64,000 nt of DNA from Valencia hispanica (GCA_963556495.2 OY747705.1:34896298-34960297); one strand, 5' to 3'. Positions 1-14,218 are shown, numbered from the stretch's first letter. The notes: generated from the letters alone by a model not told the origin. Made by a program: numbers and translations.

Positions 1-303
1 TAAGTAAATTAAAGACTTGAGAAACGGTACCGCCCTTTCAAATATTCCTCTGGTTATAAAAACACATCGATACGTGGCCTTCTCACCTTCTCACGGTGAA
101 AAAGGCATTGTATATTCTGTGCTTCCACATCCATATGATCCTCATCAAAAGGGCACGCCATGGTCAGAACCCTCTCTGGAACAAATTTACCTAGAAAAAC
201 CTTTCTGCTTTCTGGAACGGACCCCTGAGCCCCGGCAACAGAGTTTATATTGCATATAAACATGGCGTGTTCATTTAGCATTTGGAAAACTGTATCAGCT
301 AAA

Positions 304-465
304 ATGGCAAATTGGAGTGATGCATCATGCAGAGGTCCAGGAGCTTCTGGCCTTTAGAGCTGAAGAGCAAATCGCCAGACGGGGAGTGAAGGACAGGCAC
401 CTTTTGGAGCGGGGCTTCAATCGGGATAAAATAACTAAACAAGTCACATCCAAGCTATTTTCTCT
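304..465 (+). pseudogene. Decayed Myb/SANT-like DNA-binding exon
   Basis: A start context giving M-A-N-W-S-D at 304 is followed, after a frame slip near 322, by the pattern AEVQELLAFRAEEQ then GVKD, ER, GFNRDK and KQVTSKL. This order (W-S-D, acidic helix, G-V-K-D, R-G-F-R-D-K-K-Q-V-x-S-K-L) is what I remember from the trihelix/Myb-SANT-like proteins that accompany PIF/Harbinger transposons and related fish genes. Spacer residues between the helices are missing, so it is a degenerate, internally deleted copy. The frame stays open to 634, but nothing after about 465 is recognisable. A transposon accessory gene is the likeliest origin; no matching inverted repeats were found. Confidence 0.4.
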
Positions 466-3339
466 GTTAATCATGGACTCTTCCGTCTCACGGTTTATAT
501 GCAATACTGCACGTCGACACCCAGGACACCGGCCCACACCCATCTTTTGTGAAAAGCACCTGATCGTGGCACATTGCCGCCACAGGCTGATCACTTGGAC
601 CAAAAGGCTCACTGACACCTGCATTGTCTTTTGAAACAGTCAAATGAAGATGCTTCTAATATTTGTCAACATCAATATATAACATATATCACAGGCTTTT
701 CAACACAAACTGTTTTTTTTTTTTTTTTACAGAACTTTGTTTGGGTAGTAAAGTCAGGTTTTCTTTTTAGAACCATAATTACACCAATGCCACCCTGTCT
801 CCTTTTTTCAGTTGTATTTCATTAAATACCTGCTTTTATTCTCAATGAATGTATAGTTTAATGTATTGCTGTCTCTGACAACTACTGATCTTCCACAGAT
901 CATGAATATTGTGTAGGTAGCAGGTTTTTTATATGTTGTCTCCAAATATACAGTAAATTAAATGAAAAATGTTTCCTCCTTACTGCAGTTCAAGTCCCCA
1001 CACTAATAAAATATTTTTTATGTTTTGTTTTTCTTAGGTATACTACAATAGTCAGTTTTCATTTGTCAAATCAACCAAAGAAATCAAACTTCCAGCTCTC
1101 TTAACAAGCTTGTAAAGTTAATTTGGCCATAAATATACTGAAAATCAGACAAACAACTCAACACAACACATATGTGTGATGCCTAGTCAATGATGACAAA
1201 CCAAGGTTGAACTTCTGGGAAACCTGACATGGAAGCAAATGCAATTATGCTCTGAGATGCAGCTATAATTACAAATTTCTGAAGGGAGTGGTAGCACACC
1301 TGGAATTCCTCCCGAGTGGAAGTGACAGTGAGAGTGTCATCATCATGGCATCATAATGATTTTAACACGGTGCTTTATTCCGCCTGTTGCCATAGCAGAG
1401 GCTGAACACATACAGCTGGTAATTACTTTAAATGCAGAGAAAGACCAGAACAGATACAGCGGCACAGACAGTGAGGAAAAAACACAGCTGGGTGGTAGCA
1501 AAAAGAAAAAGGACATAGAGTTTAAGCAATTTTAGGTGTTGTGACCTTGTTTACTCAGAGATAAAAGTTGACTTTTTAAGAAAATATTAGCGTGCATCCT
1601 AAAAAAAATGTTTATGTGGTTTGGATTATAACTGGCAACCATATCATAACACAGATGTCATTGAAACTGTGGCTGAAGCCCTGTTTGCACTTTGGTCATC
1701 ACATAATCATGACATGACCTTATTCATTTATATTGTGTGTAACAATATCTAAACAGAGCTGAAAGCCACATTATTAATATCTAGCAGAAGTTTTTTGTAA
1801 CACATATGTAAACTGACAGAAATGCTGCATTTGGAATTGTTAAAGCAGAGTTAAAGAAATCCATTGGACCATAGTTTTAACCACAAACACAGCAGAAACT
1901 TGAGAAAAAAACCATAGCTACTGCCACAGTTTTGCCAAGCGTTGCCAGACAAATGAGCTGCAGCTGTGATAACATCCAGTAGCTCTGAAGGGTTAGAGAT
2001 AGCCTCTTGGCAAGAGTAATGAGCAATAAATAGATGTATGATAGATAGTTATGAAGAAGGTCCTCTCAGCTTGATGGAACAAAGATGAAGACCTAGTGAG
2101 CAAATAAATAACATCAATTAAGTAAATGTTTTTATTTATTTATGACGACATAATTTTAACAGAAAAAAATAATCTACACAAAAATCAAGCAAAAAGAAAA
2201 TTGTTTTTTCTTTACAGTGTTATTTCATCCTTTTATATAAATAAATTACTTCACCAACAGTGTAAATCCAAATTGCATTTGTGTTAGTGTTAAACTGAGG
2301 TTGACAGAAAAAATATTGGGGTAGAGTGAAATATAACACTTCCTTCCACCATTTTCTTCGGCGCCACCACTTTCATTTGTCAAAAACCCAGAAGATGTCC
2401 AATGGCAATCATTTTGGAGATTCACATAAATGTATTTTTGGAACATTATTATGGCTGGTTTTAAAAGTTTTCCAATAAGCAAGGAGGGTCTGAACAAAAA
2501 AAAGAGGGGTCAGAGCTTGAGAGAAACAGTGAAGCTATTCTAATGTGGCTTGCAAAAGACTAATCTGCCCTGTAGCTGAGCAACATGCAAACACACAAAC
2601 TTCATTTGTAAAGCAGACGGATTCGTTATATGATACCATCCCACTTTAGTTATGGTGTGGGTTCCTGGTTTTCTTATGCAGGGCAGCAAAGCAAAAATGG
2701 AAATTATGAACTGAATTAATTTTAATCTGTGGCTTTTCTGAATCCCAAAATAACTTTTCACCTATTTTGCCTCTGTTTATGTACTGCATTCTAAGAATCT
2801 GAATTGCTTTAGTAAACTTTTCTTTGCCTCAACCTAAATCTCAATGTATGACAAGCATGGGCTGACCATAAAATATTCTCCAGGCACTTGGACTTTTAAT
2901 ATTTGCGGTAAAGTGAATATTCGTTACTTATGAGAAGCGACTGTGAGCAGCACCAACACAATTTTATTTGACATGAGTGTTAATGCCAGTGCAGCGTTCT
3001 CTGTGGCTGTTCAAGTTTAGATCTTCCAACTGCAAGAGGTTCACTTGGGAACACTTTGGATCTTCTGAGCAGGATGTTCTTGTCTTTTTCTGCATTTCAC
3101 CAGGTGCTTTCCACTAGGCATTAGAGATGGTAAATTTATGTCACTTGAGTTAGTGTTATGCCCTTCCTTATTAAAGAGCATTAGGATTCAGAGGGTAATA
3201 ATCTGCTTCAGCCAACTGGATTTTCTGATCACCTTCAACATGTTGCCCCAACATGGGGATAAGAGGGTAACAAAAGCTACTGTAATGTCCTGACAACACA
3301 TCACCTATAACACATATCATTTGTTTTCAAAAGTTACAC
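466..3339. other. Unassigned AT-rich intergenic sequence
   Basis: No gene or recognised repeat. There is a 17-base T run near 713-729 and many short AT-rich stretches. Open frames at 2246-2497 and 2540-2761 (minus) show no domain pattern and are of chance length. Confidence 0.6.
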
Positions 3340-3753
3340 TTAAGACCAAAAGTTACACTCAAGACCAAAACTATTCATACCCCTGGCAAATTCTTCTTTA
3401 AAATTATTTTTGTTCAAAAAGGAGTTTGTTTTTAATAAAACATGAAACATGGATCATTTAAAAGATACACAATATAAAAGGAGTATTACTTAAACAATAC
3501 ATCCGTTTTCATTAACATCCTAATAAATAATGGCATCTAATAAATATGTATACCACTCTTAATAATTAATAAAAAATGTTGTTGGAAAGACAATTAAACC
3601 CTTCACATGATTGCTGACATGATTTCAATGGAATTTTGACAGTGGATCTTTGCGCTGAGGTCTTTTCATCAGAATAAACATGTTGATCAAATTAAAAGAT
3701 TAGTTTAATCCTGAATAGGCCATGAGTATGAATAATTTTGGGTATAACTGTAT
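3340..3753. mobile_element. Tc1-like non-autonomous remnant
   Basis: The left end reads AAGACCAAAACTATTCATAC and the right end, reverse complemented, reads ATACCCAAAATTATTCATAC, so the two termini are imperfect inverted repeats of the form typical of fish Tc1/mariner ends (x-TATTCATACCC). Interior sequence has no transposase. An 18-base direct duplication of the left tip (AAAGTTACAC-T/C-TAAGACC type) lies at 3331-3366. About 410 bp, so a miniature or internally deleted copy. A precise TA duplication could not be fixed. Confidence 0.6.
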
Positions 3754-6511
3754 ATCTGACTCAGCTCATATTTCCCTCGCATCCCCCCCCAATCAGGATT
3801 ATATGTGGCAAAGCTGGCAGCTGTGCTAGTTCAACTTGATCATGTTTTACCCTGTTTATTGATAATTTACCTTGTTACATATTTAATGCAGGTCTGGGCA
3901 ATCATGTGTTACATAAAAACTTGTTCAGAAATATGACACTGTGTTTTGCACACTAGGAAGAGTAATGGCAAATGTTTCAGCTGGTCTTTAAACAGCACTG
4001 AGACCCCTGAGAGGAATGCAAGTATCTATGTGCAGCAGGGATAGCAGGTCACATGACAAACAAAGACTGGGGCGGTGCTGTGGTCTCTCTGTCTTTTAAT
4101 GTGAAAGACACTTTAAAGAATTAATGGTTTTATATTCTGAAGAAATAATGTGAATAAATTAACCCAGTCTTGCAAGCTGCACACAAGGAAATACACTGGG
4201 CTGCATGATCTATTTGGCGTGCTGTTGTCACAATCATTGACAATAAACAGGCATAAGCTATCGGGAGTTGAGTTTTGTAACAGAATCACGATGCAGATCA
4301 TTGAAAGGTGCCAGGGTTGGGACACCAAGCCGATACCTGGAACTGCATCTGGACATTCCTTCTGTGTGAAGTTGAACTTGCTAGGAATCTTTTGAGTGAA
4401 GTTAAAGCATTTGGTGTTTTTAAGTGGAAGTCTGTCAGCATGCCACAAATTTATACAGAAATATTTTCCCACTCCACCTTGCAAAGGTTCTATTAATTTA
4501 TCAGTTTATGAGGACATCTTTTGTCAATAGCTCTCCTTTAATAAAAGGGAACGTTATCTCAGTCAGTCTGCAAAAAAATAACAAAAAACAACAACAACAA
4601 ACCTTCATTCTGTGGTCTGCTCATTATATTTGATTTAAAAAGGTGAAGAAAAGTGAATGAGAGATTGAGGTCAAGAATGTGGAAGGAGACTCAGATGAAC
4701 TTTTATTTCAGTAAATGTAAAATCAGCTGGGATTTATTTTAAAGCAGCCACTCTATTTTTATAGTAATTTCTGCTGCTCATTTCATAATGTTAGTCTTGG
4801 ACCTGGATTTGTTAGAGTACAGAGCAGCATTAGATTAACCCATCTGCACATTGCAAACACAGACCTATTCAGCCAAGACAACAAGTGCATGGATGAGATA
4901 TTGTTACCGCTATCTTGTTGAAGTGACATCCAGCCGCAGGATTCGTCCATGCTCACACTGCAGCCTTGTAAATCAGAGAGGCAGCTGACCTGGGGGAAGC
5001 CAATGCCCTCCACAACAATGATTGAGTATAATTGAATCATGTGTGCTCACGGTCTAGCCTCAGCCACATCAAAAGAGTGTGAACCTTCCATGCCTAGAGA
5101 GAGCCTGATGAGTAAATGGAAAGGGTGTTGTCCATTAAAAAGAAGCCGTGGTTTTTCTCACAGATTTTGGGGTTTGCAGAACTGCTTTTTAGGTGGTCCT
5201 GCGGAAAGCCAGGCACCAAAGGACTCCAGGGGTCTGTACAGTGTTAAGCTTTTTTTCTCCTTGGATCTGGTGTAATGTTCAAGTGTATTTTCTTTTTTTT
5301 TTTTTCACTCACGGATCCACCAGTTTTGCCTACCTCTAATGAGACATCAAAGACCAACAGGGTACAGCTGTGATTTTGTATGGTGTGGAGTCTTTGGACT
5401 GGAGCTACTTGTGTTATTTTAATGTTAGAAGAAACATTAATTACTGAAATTGTAAACTGTATCAGCCAGAATTGGGCAATTTGGGTGGGATGGAATACAA
5501 AGTTTCTTTCTTGGACTATTAAGGCTAAAATGAAACATTAAATGGTGGCACCATTTAGCCCACAGGTTATCCCTGGCAAACAAATTCATCAGGTGAATGC
5601 TGATTACCTGAACAATCTGCAGATTATAAAAGAAACACTAGCTTCCTTCTATTCTGGATTCAACTAAGTTAGGTTATTGTTTATAAATGGAGCAGAAAAT
5701 ATGTACAATTCTCCTTGAACTGTGTAATATAAGATGAGACAACGGCCCTGAAAAAGTTCTCTTCATTTCCTTTGTTCTTCCTCTCACACTTGAGAAACTT
5801 TGAAGTCTGACTTGATCTTGCTGACACAACATAGTTTCCCAACAGGAAAGGGAAGGTTTTTATTGTTTCCCACATCTCACAAGATTCATGATTAAGTTGC
5901 ATTTTTTGATTCAGTGTTTTGTTGTCATGAACCACCATAACTGATTTGTACTGCTGGAAATAGGAACATGCCATTAAAAAGAAAAAGTAATGAGTAAAAA
6001 AAAACTACCATTTAAAAGTCCATCCCGCCTTTAAAACACATAGATGCAAATGCACACTTACTGTTTTTGTGTTTGGAAAAAAAAGACAGTGAAGGCCAGT
6101 TACATATGTCACAGTGTGTCTTAATATTGTCTTTTTTTTAAAAATGGTTACTATGTCATTTCAAAGAATAGACAAATACCAAATAACTAATTTTGAAGTT
6201 GCCGAAAAATTATGTACAAAGCTTTTGTGTCCATAATGATAAACAGTGAAAATTTGAACATACCTGGGAGAAACAGCTATACATTCATTATAGATTCATA
6301 TTCTCTTTAGCAAAATATAATCTTAGCAACCCTAAAATACCGTTTCATAATTTTGGTTAAAAAACACGAGCATGTACACTTGGATGGAGAGAGGAGCATC
6401 CTGCCATTGAAAATAAAGGATCCTGGTATGGCATTAACAAAGTAATGTGGTTGCCTCTCTTTTCATATTACATGTTTTTTGTTTTAACACTGCATCACAT
6501 TTGAGATGCAC
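3754..6511. other. Unassigned intergenic sequence
   Basis: No recognised gene or repeat. The 123-codon minus-strand frame at 4113-4484 overlaps equally long frames on the other strand and has no domain pattern. A C8 run lies near 3783 and a T run near 5290-5306. Confidence 0.55.
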
Positions 6512-6945
6512 CCTTCCATCCATCCATTTTCTTCCGCTTATCCGGGGTCGGGTCACGGGGGCAGCAGCTTAAGCAAAGAGACCCAGACTTCCCTCTCTCC
6601 AGCCACTTGTTCCAGCTCCTCGGGAGGAATCCCAAGGCGCTCCCAGGCCAGCCGAGAAACATAGTCCCTCCAGCGTGTCCTGGGCCTTCCCCTGGGCCTC
6701 CTCCCGGTGGGACGTGCCCGAAACACCTCAACAGGGAGGCCTCCAGGCGGCATCCTAACCAGATGCCCGAGCCACCTCAACTGACTACTCTTGATGTGGA
6801 GGAGCAGCGGCTCTACTCTGAGCCCCCTCCGGATGACTGAGCTTCTCACCCTATCTCTAAGGGAGAGCCCAGACACTCTGTGGAGGAAACTAATTGTAGC
6901 CGCTTGTATCCGTGATTTCGTTCTTTCGGTCACCACCCAGAAAGA
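6512..6945 (-). mobile_element. RTE/Rex3-type LINE 3' fragment, copy 1
   Basis: On the minus strand this encodes the last ~125 residues of a reverse transcriptase ORF (VTERTKSRIQAA ... SLRDRVRSSVIRRGL ... QLRWLGHLVRMPP ... GRPRTRWRDYVSRLAWERLG), closing at 6553 with L-L-P-P-stop. A very short 3'UTR ends in CCAT repeats, that is (GATG)n in element sense, the 3' end I associate with Rex3-type RTE elements of fish. The catalytic RT core is missing, so the copy is severely 5'-truncated. The retained frame is still open. Beyond the 5' end a short inverted copy of the same bases (AAAGAATGAGATCAC) follows directly. Confidence 0.8.
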
Positions 6946-8204
6946 ATGAGATCACATCACAATAAATTCACAGACAAAAATATGCCCACAGGGATCAAAA
7001 GATGAGAGCAATTTGGATCTATTTTAAAAGCTAAAGGTTAAAAAAAAGCCAATTGACTTTTGGATTTTTCTTTAAGGTCTCCTTAAGTTTGCTGCCTAAT
7101 CTTTAATGAGACCCGAATATTAGACTTTGAATGTCAGATTTCTTTAATGTTTTCCATTTTGTACAGCAACTCTGTAAAACTGTAACTTGTAAAAAGAAAT
7201 AAAGAAATCTCCTTACAGAAAATAACACTGCCTTTTAGAATCAGTGGTGATATTTATAATGTATATAGCACAGGTCACAGAAAAAGGAATCCATAAGAAG
7301 TATTATTACAGAAGAATTTAACTAAATGCTTGTGAATAACTCTTCATAACTCTTCTTTATCTCTGTGGCACTTCAAGTTCTGTTTGTGGAGATGAGTCAT
7401 ATCTTCACTGTGTTCCCTAAATGAAAGAACACTGTTTTCTGCTCTGGGAATAATTTGCTTTCACTCCTTCTGTCAGGTGCAGATGAGCTCATTTTAGTTG
7501 CCAAAACAGGAAAATGTTTTCCTTTAAAGAACACTTGAATATATCAATTGTGGCATGTGTAGACAGTCCCCCCACATACACACACACAATCAGAGGACTC
7601 TCACTCAAGTCAGTTTGTGACAATAAACATAACTTATTGTTGATGTTTTTTATTTAAAAAATGAAGTCACAACATTTGTTGAACAGTTCTACAAACGATA
7701 AGCATGATGTCAATCACATGTTTTGGGTTTTTGTAGCTTTTTAAAATCAATCTGAATAAAATTAAATGCACAAAGGATCTATGCAAAATGTCAGAATGTG
7801 CCTATATTAACTTCACATTATTTTTGGTGTAATGAAGACTATTTTCCCTTTTCAAAGAAACGCAACATGCACAAATGTGGTATTTTCCTAGTGGTCCAGA
7901 GGAAGCATCCACGAAGCATCTTGATTAAATGTCTTAATCTCCTTACCTGATTCAGTAAGTTACAGATTAGAAGGGGGTCTACCAAGAACAAGACTTGAAC
8001 TCAATCTCAATCTGAATGGAACAGCCAACGTTATCCCAGTAGAACAAGCACCACACCAATTTACAGACTTCCCAAACGAGGACTCGCGATTAGATACTTA
8101 ACTGCAAATGGCTCCAGTGGACACTGACGGCTTAAGGAAGCCAACTGAACTACATAACCTCAAAAAAACCATAGATGAGATGCTGAGATTAACAGACAAG
8201 ATGA
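6946..8204. other. Unassigned intergenic sequence
   Basis: No gene or clear repeat seen. A short CA-rich tract lies at 7570-7590. Confidence 0.55.
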
Positions 8205-8300
8205 CCTCCATTCCAGTTCTTTTAGATTCTGTTCATGAACACCACTAACAGGACTGGTGATGGGGGGTAGCCCTGGCAGAGTCCAGCCTATCCTGGAAAC
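8205..8300 (-). mobile_element. Short LINE reverse-transcriptase fragment
   Basis: The stretch ATTCTGTTCATGAACACC ... ACTGGTGATGGGGGGTAGCCCTGG ... GAGTCCAGCC resembles, from memory, the antisense of an RTE-like RT segment widespread in fish genomes (N-R-I-G-D-x-x-Q-P-W-R type). Only ~95 bp survive and the frame is broken. The family is not certain. Confidence 0.35.
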
Positions 8301-9905
8301 AAGCTTAAATTTGTGTTAAGAATTCAGAGTGAGCTTTTGGTTTTTCTGGGAAAATGTAGCTCTGAAAAGGAACCTCACCACCCCTTACTTGGTGGAAGCA
8401 GTCATTAGCCATATAACTCTACTACTAAACAGCTTACTGACAAGATGTTAGCTGTTCTCTACACAGTTTCTCTCTGAACATAAACTGTGGTAAAAAACAT
8501 AAAAACAAAAAAAAAAAACATTTTCTTATATTAAAGTCATGGACTGACCCAGATCTCATCCCTACACAAAATGTGTAGAGGCAGCTTTAGTTTTGAGTTA
8601 CCAAGCAGTGTGTGAAAACCTGGTGACCAGTAACAGAAAATGTCTTTGTGCTGTGCTTGCAAACAAAGGTTTCTCCACCAACTCTAGCTTTCCAATGGGA
8701 TAAAATATTTGTTGAACTCAATGACATGTAAAGCAATTTTTTTTACTTTTTTGTAAGGGATTTTATCTTTGTTATAGTGATATTGTGTTTCTCTTCACTG
8801 AACTAAAAGAACCAGAATTAGAGACATATATTTTTATTGGGCAAAAAAGGTCGAAGTTAATAAGGAGCTTTAATAGGTTGTTGGGAATATTTCTATTCAT
8901 TGCACAATTACCATAATATTTTCTGCTGAAGTTCTGCCATATCCATAATGTGTATAATGGATATTTTTCAAAACCTTTAGGGTGTTTTGTCTGATCACAG
9001 TATACGCCGGTCAAATGATCTGATGATTTGAAAAGTGTCTCTGCCAACCCATGCAAAACACTAGGTGTGTACACTGAGATCTGTTACGCACTATCCATGA
9101 GCCCCAGATGCACAAACATAGAAACAGTAATGTGATCTGTCATCTTTTCCCCTCTAGGCAGATTTATGCACATAAATCATTTCCTACACTATGTTTTGGG
9201 GGATTTATACCAATAATAGAGCATTGCTCCCATGCCCATCCTGTTCCCTCGGTGCTGTGCCTGGGAAAAACCTTCACAGGTCTTAACTTTTGGTCAAATC
9301 AGGTTTTCAGTTGCAAGATTGCTTTTTGTTAACTCCACTGAACACAATCATGTGTTTCAGTGGAGTTTCCCGCCCAATCTAATCTTTGAAAGCTTGGAAA
9401 AAAAGAGACAGGATAGAGTGTTACAATGTTTTGGAACATGCACCCATGAACCCTGGGTCCTGTTTGATCATGTTGATTTTACAGGGAGTGTTCCCTGGTA
9501 AAACATAGAGACTGCCTGTACAATATTTTTGCCACTGTCACATCTAATAGATGTCTTGATTGTGTGTCATTTGCAGCTGTGAACTTTATTATTGTTTTGT
9601 CTGTTGTAGATTTGGTATTGGGTATGTATACATGTGGAATATGTAATGGAGAGAAAGCAGCTATGTATACTCTGAGCTCACAGTGTAGTAAGCTACTTTA
9701 TCTGAAAAAGAGAAAAATGCTCTGCATTAATTTATTATGTCAATACATCTTTTTGCTTGTGCCAACAGGACGAAAGTTGCAGCAATAAACAAGAAAAGAT
9801 TATCCATGTCATCTATGTGAAATAGGGCAACTATTAGTTTATTCACTGTTTAAATGATATGCTTCATGAAAATTATGATTCAGTGTTTATTCTTCATCTT
9901 GCCCG
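8301..9905. other. Unassigned intergenic sequence
   Basis: Nothing recognised beyond A- and T-rich tracts (8503-8519). Frames at 8772-9074 and 9232-9501 have no domain pattern. Confidence 0.55.
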
Positions 9906-10194
9906 TTGGAGCACAGAAAGTCTTCCTCATCTATTACCCAATTGATTGATAAATCTTTAAAACATACTGGGTGTATCGAGTTCTTCTTTTTTGCTAAAGA
10001 AGCTGGTTTTCCACAGAGTGCTGTATCCAACTATATTCATAGAAGGTTGAGAATTGTAAAGCAAAATCCATTGAAGAAGTTGGGATACTTTACAAGGAGT
10101 GGACTGAGGCTGAAGTCAGCGCATCAAGTACCATTACGTACAACTGAATCGTACACATGGGTTACAGATTTTGCATTCTTCATCTCATGCTACT
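9906..10194 (+). repeat. Possible interspersed repeat fragment
   Basis: The stretch with GTGCTGTATCCAACTATATTC and GGACTGAGGCTGAAGTCAGC matches, from memory, the core of a dispersed fish repeat in which GGACTGAGGCTGGAGT is followed by ...CATCAAG..CCAC. The open frame across it (97 codons) gives no known domain. Assignment rests on recollection only. Confidence 0.3.
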
Positions 10195-10337
10195 CCTGAG
10201 CTAGAGCCCAAGGGGGCTTGTGCCTATCTCCAGCAGTCATTAGGCGAGAAACGGGGTAAGCTGTGCACACGTCTCCAGTCCATCACAGGGCAACACAGAG
10301 ACATGCAGACAAACCCACCACACACCTACGCTAAGGG
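10195..10337. repeat. Teleost interspersed repeat fragment (CCATCAC-type)
   Basis: Contains CAGCAGTCATTAGGCGAGA, GTCTCCAGTCCATCACAGGG and CAACACAGAGACATGCAGAC, the middle part of a very common teleost repeat whose left end begins with CCATCCATTGTCTATACC. A fragment of what looks like the same family is at 37350-37480. Class not certain. Confidence 0.5.
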
Positions 10338-10755
10338 TAAGTAGTTCAGTAAGAGCAGTGGCTCCCAAACTTTCCAGCTTCTGACCCACATATTAAAATG
10401 TAAAAGGTTCATGACTCCGACTCTTGGCTGTGGATACAAACATTTTTAGTGAGACAGGCAAAAACTGTTACAATGATAATGCAATCAGCATTAACAACCA
10501 ATGTATTAGCCAATAATTTCCTTTTGTTTATATTTCAACCTTGTTTTTTTTATCTTTTACAGCATTTCTACAATGCAAATGCTTTCTTATCATCATTTTG
10601 GTATTTAGGTTAATTTCTGAAGAGGACCTCATGACCCCAAACTTACATACTCATGACCCAAAGTGGGGTATTAAAATCCAATTTTAGCTTGGGATCTACC
10701 TGAATGTTTTAGGTATCTTATTGAAGGTTAATTTTGTTTGTAAAATGTGATATGT
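10338..10755. other. Unassigned intergenic sequence
   Basis: Contains a weak internal pair of related phrases around GACCCACATATTAAA (10382) and CATGACCCAAAGTGGGG (10651). No gene seen. Confidence 0.45.
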
Positions 10756-10937
10756 GGGGCGTCACGTGGTGCAGTGGTTTAAGACAGGCACCCCATGTTC
10801 AGAGGCCTTAGCCCTCAATGCAGTCGTCCTGGGTTCAACTCCGGCACGAGGAAACTTGCCGAGTGTCTCTCTTCCCTTTCTGTAACCTGTCCACTGTTAA
10901 TAAAGGCCAATTTGGCCACAAAACCTTTAAAAAAAAG
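10756..10937 (+). mobile_element. tRNA-derived SINE
   Basis: The head starts GGGGCGTCACG and carries a good RNA polymerase III A box, TGGTGCAGTGG at 10767-10777, and B box, GGTTCAACTCC at 10832-10842. A non-tRNA body with CTCTTCCCTTTCTGTAACC and TAATAAAGGCCAA follows, ending in an A-rich tail at 10928-10936. About 180 bp. The internal pol III promoter with a short body and A tail is the standard SINE plan. No clear target-site duplication was found. It would be mobilised in trans by a LINE. Confidence 0.75.
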
Positions 10938-11720
10938 TCATATATGTATTTGCCATTGTGGTTTTGTACATTATATTTTATTGATTGGACCCCAGAAAGG
11001 TTAGTAACCACTCCGCTGCAAACTAATGGGGATCCAAATAAAGAAACAAATAAACAGCAGGTGCAGAAGGGTGAACGCACAATGAGTTATGCTGCGTCTT
11101 TGGAACAAAAAGGGGGAAAAAAAATATAAATAAAAAAATAAATAAAAAAAGCTGTCAGGTTTATGGGCAAATTTTTTTGACTATTAGATTAGAATGTGTG
11201 TGAATAATATTTTTCGTTGTCAGTAATAAACGTATGTTGAATTGCGGTTAGTTAGTTAAGACATGCTTTTCAGAGGCAGTAAAAATAGGTGCTAAAACCG
11301 CCTGCGAAAACAGTTTCATGTTTGATAAATAACACTGCGCGTGGTATTTCAACTTATTTACATGTTCTCCTCCTAATATTTTGCACCCTCTAGCTGAAAT
11401 ATCCACATTGCATATTCATCAAGGGCAAAAGTGCTAAAAGAATTGCAGCATCTTGCTGCGGGTTTAACAGCCGCAGTCATCTCTGCGCCTGCTTAGTAAA
11501 TCACCTGCTGTATGTTTTTGCGCCCGCTGTGAGGTTTGCACACGTTTAAACAAGCACAAACCTTTGATAAGGCCCCTAGTCTTTTGAAAATCTGTGACAA
11601 CTGTGAAAGTTGTGTAGTATGTCCCCAGCTTTAGAATCAGCAAAAATTGCCAAGTCAAAATCTTTGATGAAGACAAACTCCTGTCAAAGAACATTAATTG
11701 GTAAAATTGAATAAAAAGTT
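10938..11720. other. Unassigned intergenic sequence
   Basis: A-rich block AAAAAAATATAAATAAAAAAATAA-like at 11117-11150; no gene seen in the rest. Confidence 0.5.
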
Positions 11721-11725
11721 GCTTT

Positions 11726-12041
11726 TGTCAAGGACTGTGTCTATAGGTATAGTGACTCACACGCAGACACGGATGAAGTGAGGGTTGGTTTATTACCAGG
11801 GTGAATGATGGTGCTGGTGATCCGGAGGAATAGGCTGGGAGACGAGACAGGAGACAGCAAGAGTAGACACACTATGGAGGAAGACAATGAACCGGCTGGG
11901 AACCAGCTGGGAAGGTGAGGAAGAGAGGAGTATAAGTAGCACAGAAGGGGAAGAGGCTCAGGTGAGACAGATAGGACACAGCCGCAGACAATGATTAGAC
12001 ACACAGATGGGAGGAGAGTGAGTGGGTTGTGCAGCATGACA
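11726..12041 (-). mobile_element. Solo LTR with 5-bp target duplication
   Basis: In minus-strand sense the 316-bp unit starts TGTCATGCTG and ends CCTTGACA, a TG...CA LTR with TGTCA/TGACA inverted tips. It has a pyrimidine-rich body, a TATA-like ACTTATACTCC and a polyadenylation signal AATAAACC near its 3' third. It is flanked on both sides by GCTTT (11721-11725 and 12042-12046), a perfect 5-bp target duplication. No internal coding sequence lies next to it, so it is a solo LTR left by LTR-LTR recombination. Its first ten bases equal those of the LTR at 25383. Confidence 0.8.
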
Positions 12042-12079
12042 GCTTTGTTTCGTACTTTTTTTCAAAAAGTGATATAGTG

Positions 12080-13924
<1,845 letters not shown>

Positions 13925-14218
13925 AATTGGCGACAATGGTGGTTCCGGAGGTAGGACTTCTACCTGTGTCTGGTGGGTCGGCGTCTGTCTCAGTCACTGT
14001 GCCCTTGGGAAAGGCACTTCACTCACCTTGCCTGGTGGTGGTAGTCTGAGGGCCTGGTGGCACCAATTATAAGGCGATTGCTCCTGTCATTCTGCCGCAA
14101 GGCAGATGTGGCTGCATTGTAGCTTACCACCATCAACACGTGAATGAGTGATTATAGTGTAAAGCACTCTAGGGTCTTCATCCTGGATAAAGCGCTATGC
14201 AAGTACAGGCCAACTTAG
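13925..14218 (+). mobile_element. SINE-like repeat with LINE-type tail
   Basis: Contains GTGCCCTTGGGAAAGGCACTTCACTCACC, CTGGTGGTGGTAGTCTGAGGGCC and a 3' end TAAAGCACTCTAGGG ... AAAGCGCTATGCAAGTACAGG. The last part matches the L2-type 3' tail (AAGCGCTATATAAATACAG) carried by many fish V-SINE-like families, and the central block is the conserved phrase of the same widespread repeat. Age-diverged. Family name not certain. Confidence 0.6.

Noticed and set aside
4113..4484. 123-codon minus-strand frame
   Set aside because: Overlaps three plus-strand frames of similar length and shows no domain pattern.
6607..6840. Plus-strand frame over Rex3 copy 1 (also 29135-29368 minus, 59277-59654 plus)
   Set aside because: Antisense shadow of the conserved RT C-terminus; the same shadow appears in all three copies.
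10756..10850. Possible tRNA gene (A and B boxes)
   Set aside because: No cloverleaf closing stem, and a SINE body with an A-rich tail follows; it is a SINE head.
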